The position numbers and the translations under genes are program-made. From Candidatus Omnitrophota bacterium (GTDB taxonomy: Bacteria; Omnitrophota; Gorgyraeia; Gygaellales; Profunditerraquicolaceae), in contig JAQUSM010000043.1 in NCBI GenBank assembly GCA_028715095.1, forward strand, positions 1 to 7,946: a stretch of DNA of 7,946 bases. Direction: 5' to 3'. Positions within the stretch are counted from its first letter, which is position 1. Every line of letters begins with the position of its first letter. The notes below the pieces were generated by a model. That model did no database searches. It was given only the letters and a program-made list of their open reading frames with translations, and was not told the DNA's origin. Below are positions 6,255-7,946 of the stretch, piece after piece.

Positions 6255-7185
6255 CGATTAACTCCACTAAATTCGTCTTCTCCAGCGCCGAAATCGGATA
6301 AACCGGCTTCTTGACCACCCTCTTAAACCTTTTTAAATTCTCAACAGAACCGGCAATATCCATTTTATTGGCGCAGATAACCTGCGGCTTTTTGTAAATA
6401 TCCTTGCTGTAATTTTTTAATTCCAGGTTAATCTTTTTATAATCATCAACCGGGTCCCTGCCCTCAAAACCCGCCATATCCACCAGGTGGATTAAGACAC
6501 TGGTACGCTCAAGATGCTTTAAGAATTTATCCCCCAGGCCGCGTCCTTCTGAAGCCCCCTCAATTAAACCAGGCAGATCAGCAATAACAAATTTCTTATG
6601 CGTCGCGTTAACCACCCCTAAAACCGGGCCCATTGTCGTAAACGGATAAGCCGCGATCTTCGGCCGGGCGTTTGAAATCGCCGTAATCAAGGTGGATTTT
6701 CCCGCGTTAGGAAACCCCACCACGCCCACATCAGCCAGGAGCTTCAAATCCAGGATAATCGTTCTTTCTTCGCCCGGCTCTCCCGGAGTCGGTTCTTCGC
6801 GGTGGCAATTGCCTATGCCGCCTTTTCCGCCCTTGGCAATAATAACCTCTTGGCCATCCTGGCTTAAATCACGCAAAACAGAACCGGTTGCTGCGTCCTG
6901 GATAGTCGTGCCCATCGGCACACGCACGATTACATCCTCTGCGGCCCTGCCTTTTTTATGGTTACCGCTGCCGTGGCCGCCATGGGCCCCGAAAAAATGC
7001 CGGTGATGCTGGAAATCCAAAAGCGTAAGCAGGTTATGGTCAGCGCGAAAAATAATATCGGCGCCTTTGCCACCGTCTCCGCCATCAGGTTTGCCTTTGC
7101 GCTGGTACTTATCGCGGTAGAGGCTTTTACAACCCCTGCCCCCGCTGCCAGCCCGGACAATTATTTTAGCGCTATCAATGAACAT
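6232..7185 (-). CDS. obgE: GTPase Obg/CgtA, minimal two-domain form
   Basis: Obg is a ribosome-associated GTPase that acts in late 50S subunit assembly and stress responses. The glycine-rich Obg fold spans about 1-155 and the G domain about 156-317. G-domain motifs are all present: P-loop GFPNAGKST at 157-165, switch I PFTTMGP at 181-187, DLPG at 203-206, NKMD at 273-276 and the SAL of G5 at 299-301. The protein stops at 317, so there is no third, C-terminal domain as found in many Obg proteins. The Obg-fold loop after GGKGGIGN (119-126) is about eight residues shorter than the common form, running directly into EPTPGEPGEER. The ATG lies 14 bases after the rplU stop with a modest GCGGA as Shine-Dalgarno site. 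In many bacteria rpmA lies between these two genes; it is missing here. Confidence 0.97.
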   Translation of the reverse strand: MFIDSAKIIVRAGSGGRGCKSLYRDKYQRKGKPDGGDGGKGADIIFRADHNLLTLLDFQHHRHFFGAHGGHGSGNHKKGRAAEDVIVRVPMGTTIQDAATGSVLRDLSQDGQEVIIAKGGKGGIGNCHREEPTPGEPGEERTIILDLKLLADVGVVGFPNAGKSTLITAISNARPKIAAYPFTTMGPVLGVVNATHKKFVIADLPGLIEGASEGRGLGDKFLKHLERTSVLIHLVDMAGFEGRDPVDDYKKINLELKNYSKDIYKKPQVICANKMDIAGSVENLKRFKRVVKKPVYPISALEKTNLVELIDAVAKKL

Positions 7186-7199
7186 ATTGTTCCGCTAAT

Positions 7200-7517
7200 T
7201 TAACGGCTTAAATCAATAGATTTAATCTTAAGCTCGGTAAGCTGGGCGCGGTGGCCTTTTTCCCAATGCGAGTTCTTTCTGCGGCGGTATTTATAAGCCG
7301 TGGTTTTTTCTCCCTTGGTTGCCCCTAAAACTACTGCCTCAACTTTAGCGCCTTTGACATAAGGCTGGCCGATCTCCACAGTTTTATCTTTGCATACCAA
7401 TAAAACCTTATCTAAAATAATATCCTTGCCTTTATCAACCAGCTGCTTATCCACTTCAATAACATCATCTCTTTTCACATTATACTGTTTTGCTCCAACT
7501 TCAACTATTGCATACAT
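7200..7517 (-). CDS. rplU: 50S ribosomal protein L21
   Basis: The 105-residue protein is full length for L21, which binds 23S rRNA near L20 in the large subunit. It begins with MYAIVEVGAKQYNVKRDD, the standard L21 opening, and has the C-terminal signature with YRRRKNSHWEKGHRAQLT at about 77-94. The start ATG at 7517-7515 is firmly set by a near-perfect Shine-Dalgarno AAGGAGGA at 7524-7531, six bases upstream, the strongest in the window. A near-consensus promoter lies about 60 bases upstream, giving an estimated leader of about 50 bases with no obvious L21-type structured leader that I could recognise. It is the first gene of the rplU-obgE-proB-proA-nadD unit. The expected next gene, rpmA for L27, is absent from the 14-base gap to obgE. 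Confidence 0.98.
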   Translation of the reverse strand: MYAIVEVGAKQYNVKRDDVIEVDKQLVDKGKDIILDKVLLVCKDKTVEIGQPYVKGAKVEAVVLGATKGEKTTAYKYRRRKNSHWEKGHRAQLTELKIKSIDLSR

Positions 7518-7575
7518 TTGTCATCCTCCTTAAGGTAACTAAAATCTGGCCGTGAAAGTAAAATTTGAAATATAT

Positions 7576-7604
7576 ATTATATATCTACTATAGACAGGGG
7601 TCAA
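7576..7604 (-). promoter_or_regulatory. rplU: Strong sigma-70-type promoter for the rplU operon
   Basis: On the minus strand, TTGACC (7604-7599) and TATAAT (7581-7576) are separated by exactly 17 bases. This matches the vegetative consensus at 11 of 12 positions. Transcription should start near 7569, about 50 bases before the rplU start. It lies in the spacer after rng, so the ribosomal protein operon does not depend on read-through from rng. Confidence 0.8.
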
Positions 7605-7628
7605 GGCATATCTAAAGAGATACACCTC

Positions 7629-7653
7629 GATATCTTAAGATATTTTGATATCT
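7629..7653. repeat. Palindromic GATATC/AGATAT cluster at the end of rng
   Basis: A perfect 14-base palindrome, ATATCTTAAGATAT, lies at 7630-7643 and contains the rng stop codon. A further AGATAT copy at 7648-7653 (minus strand) can pair with ATATCT across a four-base loop. The stems are all AT, with no GC core and no U-tract in the rng direction, so a terminator is not supported. It may be AT-rich low-complexity sequence with a weak 3'-end hairpin. Confidence 0.35.
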
Positions 7654-7946
7654 TCTAGGTGCGCGGCTGGGTTAGAGATTAAGTTGACCTTGATCCTGTA
7701 TTTGTGCTCAATCGCGCGCAGGGCCTCCTTATCTTTTAGAATTTCATCGATCACAGGCGGTGCCAAAGTAACCGATGCCTGTTTTAAGGTTTTGCCCTTG
7801 AGATAGCGCTTAAGTTCCTTTAAAGCAAAAATTCCCAGGGTTTGCGGTGAGCGCAGCTTGCCTTTTCCTTTGCAATACGGGCAGGGATGAAAAGACAGCA
7901 TCTGCACAGTTTTGTGGATACGTTCGCGGGTCATCTCCACTATCCC
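7635..7946 (-). CDS. rng: Ribonuclease G/E family endoribonuclease, C-terminal part (5' end outside window)
   Basis: The last 103 codons of an RNase E/G protein are present, open at the window's right edge. The first residues read GIVEMTRERIHKT, which matches the conserved GxVEMTR segment at the end of the catalytic DNase I-like subdomain. Next comes CPYCKGKGK, the zinc-link motif with two cysteines that holds the dimer together in RNase E/G. After this a small-domain tail of about 75 residues ends at IKIS, with no long disordered degradosome scaffold, so the protein looks like RNase G or a compact RNase E. The family cleaves single-stranded, AU-rich RNA and matures rRNA and mRNA. A GTG or ATG near 7940 would not be the true start, since the family extends about 380 residues further upstream. 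It precedes rplU, as in many bacteria. Confidence 0.93.
   Translation of the reverse strand, partial: GIVEMTRERIHKTVQMLSFHPCPYCKGKGKLRSPQTLGIFALKELKRYLKGKTLKQASVTLAPPVIDEILKDKEALRAIEHKYRIKVNLISNPAAHLEDIKIS

Noticed and set aside
7585..7610. Third copy of the repeat-element end near the rplU promoter (TAGACAG)
   Set aside because: Only about seven contiguous bases match, and beyond them the ungapped agreement is 10 of 24, too weak in AT-rich DNA.

Overview
This is a dense block of bacterial housekeeping genes, all read from the minus strand. In transcription order, from high to low coordinates, they are: rng (3' end only), rplU, obgE, proB, proA, nadD, rpe, a phosphohexomutase gene, plsC and rpsA (5' part only). 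No RNA genes, CRISPR arrays, phage genes or transposase genes are visible. The plus-strand open frames are shadows of these genes. No stretch longer than 300 bases lacks a gene; the largest gaps are about 144, 129 and 117 bases.

The organism is a bacterium of moderate GC with AT-rich spacers and mostly canonical Shine-Dalgarno sites. The order rng-rplU-obgE-proB-proA-nadD is an ancient arrangement seen in several phyla. Several traits fit uncultured lineages such as Candidatus Omnitrophota: a minimal Obg without a C-terminal domain and with a shortened Obg-fold loop, a ProB without a PUA domain, and no rpmA between rplU and obgE. That placement is a low-confidence inference from style, not proof.

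Region by region. At 7635-7946 lies the tail of RNase G/E with its zinc-link cysteines. At 7518-7634 an AT-rich spacer carries a near-consensus sigma-70 promoter (TTGACC, 17 bp, TATAAT) driving rplU. From 7517 to 3659, rplU, obgE, proB, proA and nadD are tightly packed (a 14-base gap, then overlaps of 23, 4 and 4 bases) and look like one transcript linking ribosome assembly, the first two steps of proline synthesis and NAD synthesis. From 3514 to 861, rpe, the hexomutase gene and plsC form a second close set for pentose phosphate metabolism, sugar-phosphate interconversion and phospholipid synthesis. From 731 down to base 1 is the start of ribosomal protein S1.

The most interesting signal is outside the genes. 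Between nadD and rpe sits a 157-bp AT-rich inverted-repeat element (3519-3675). It has 18-bp ends that match at 16 positions, a second inverted 11-bp block exactly 42 bases in from each end, and a flanking AATA direct repeat. It looks like a small non-autonomous (MITE-like) insertion. It supplies the last five codons and stop of nadD and ends four bases before the rpe start codon. The spacer before rpsA (761-850) contains a diverged relative that aligns without gaps (35 of 53 positions). In that copy the equivalent inner block forms a 17-bp hairpin whose two non-Watson-Crick pairs are both G-U in the rpsA-sense RNA. These two loci suggest a small undescribed repeat family sitting in gene leaders.
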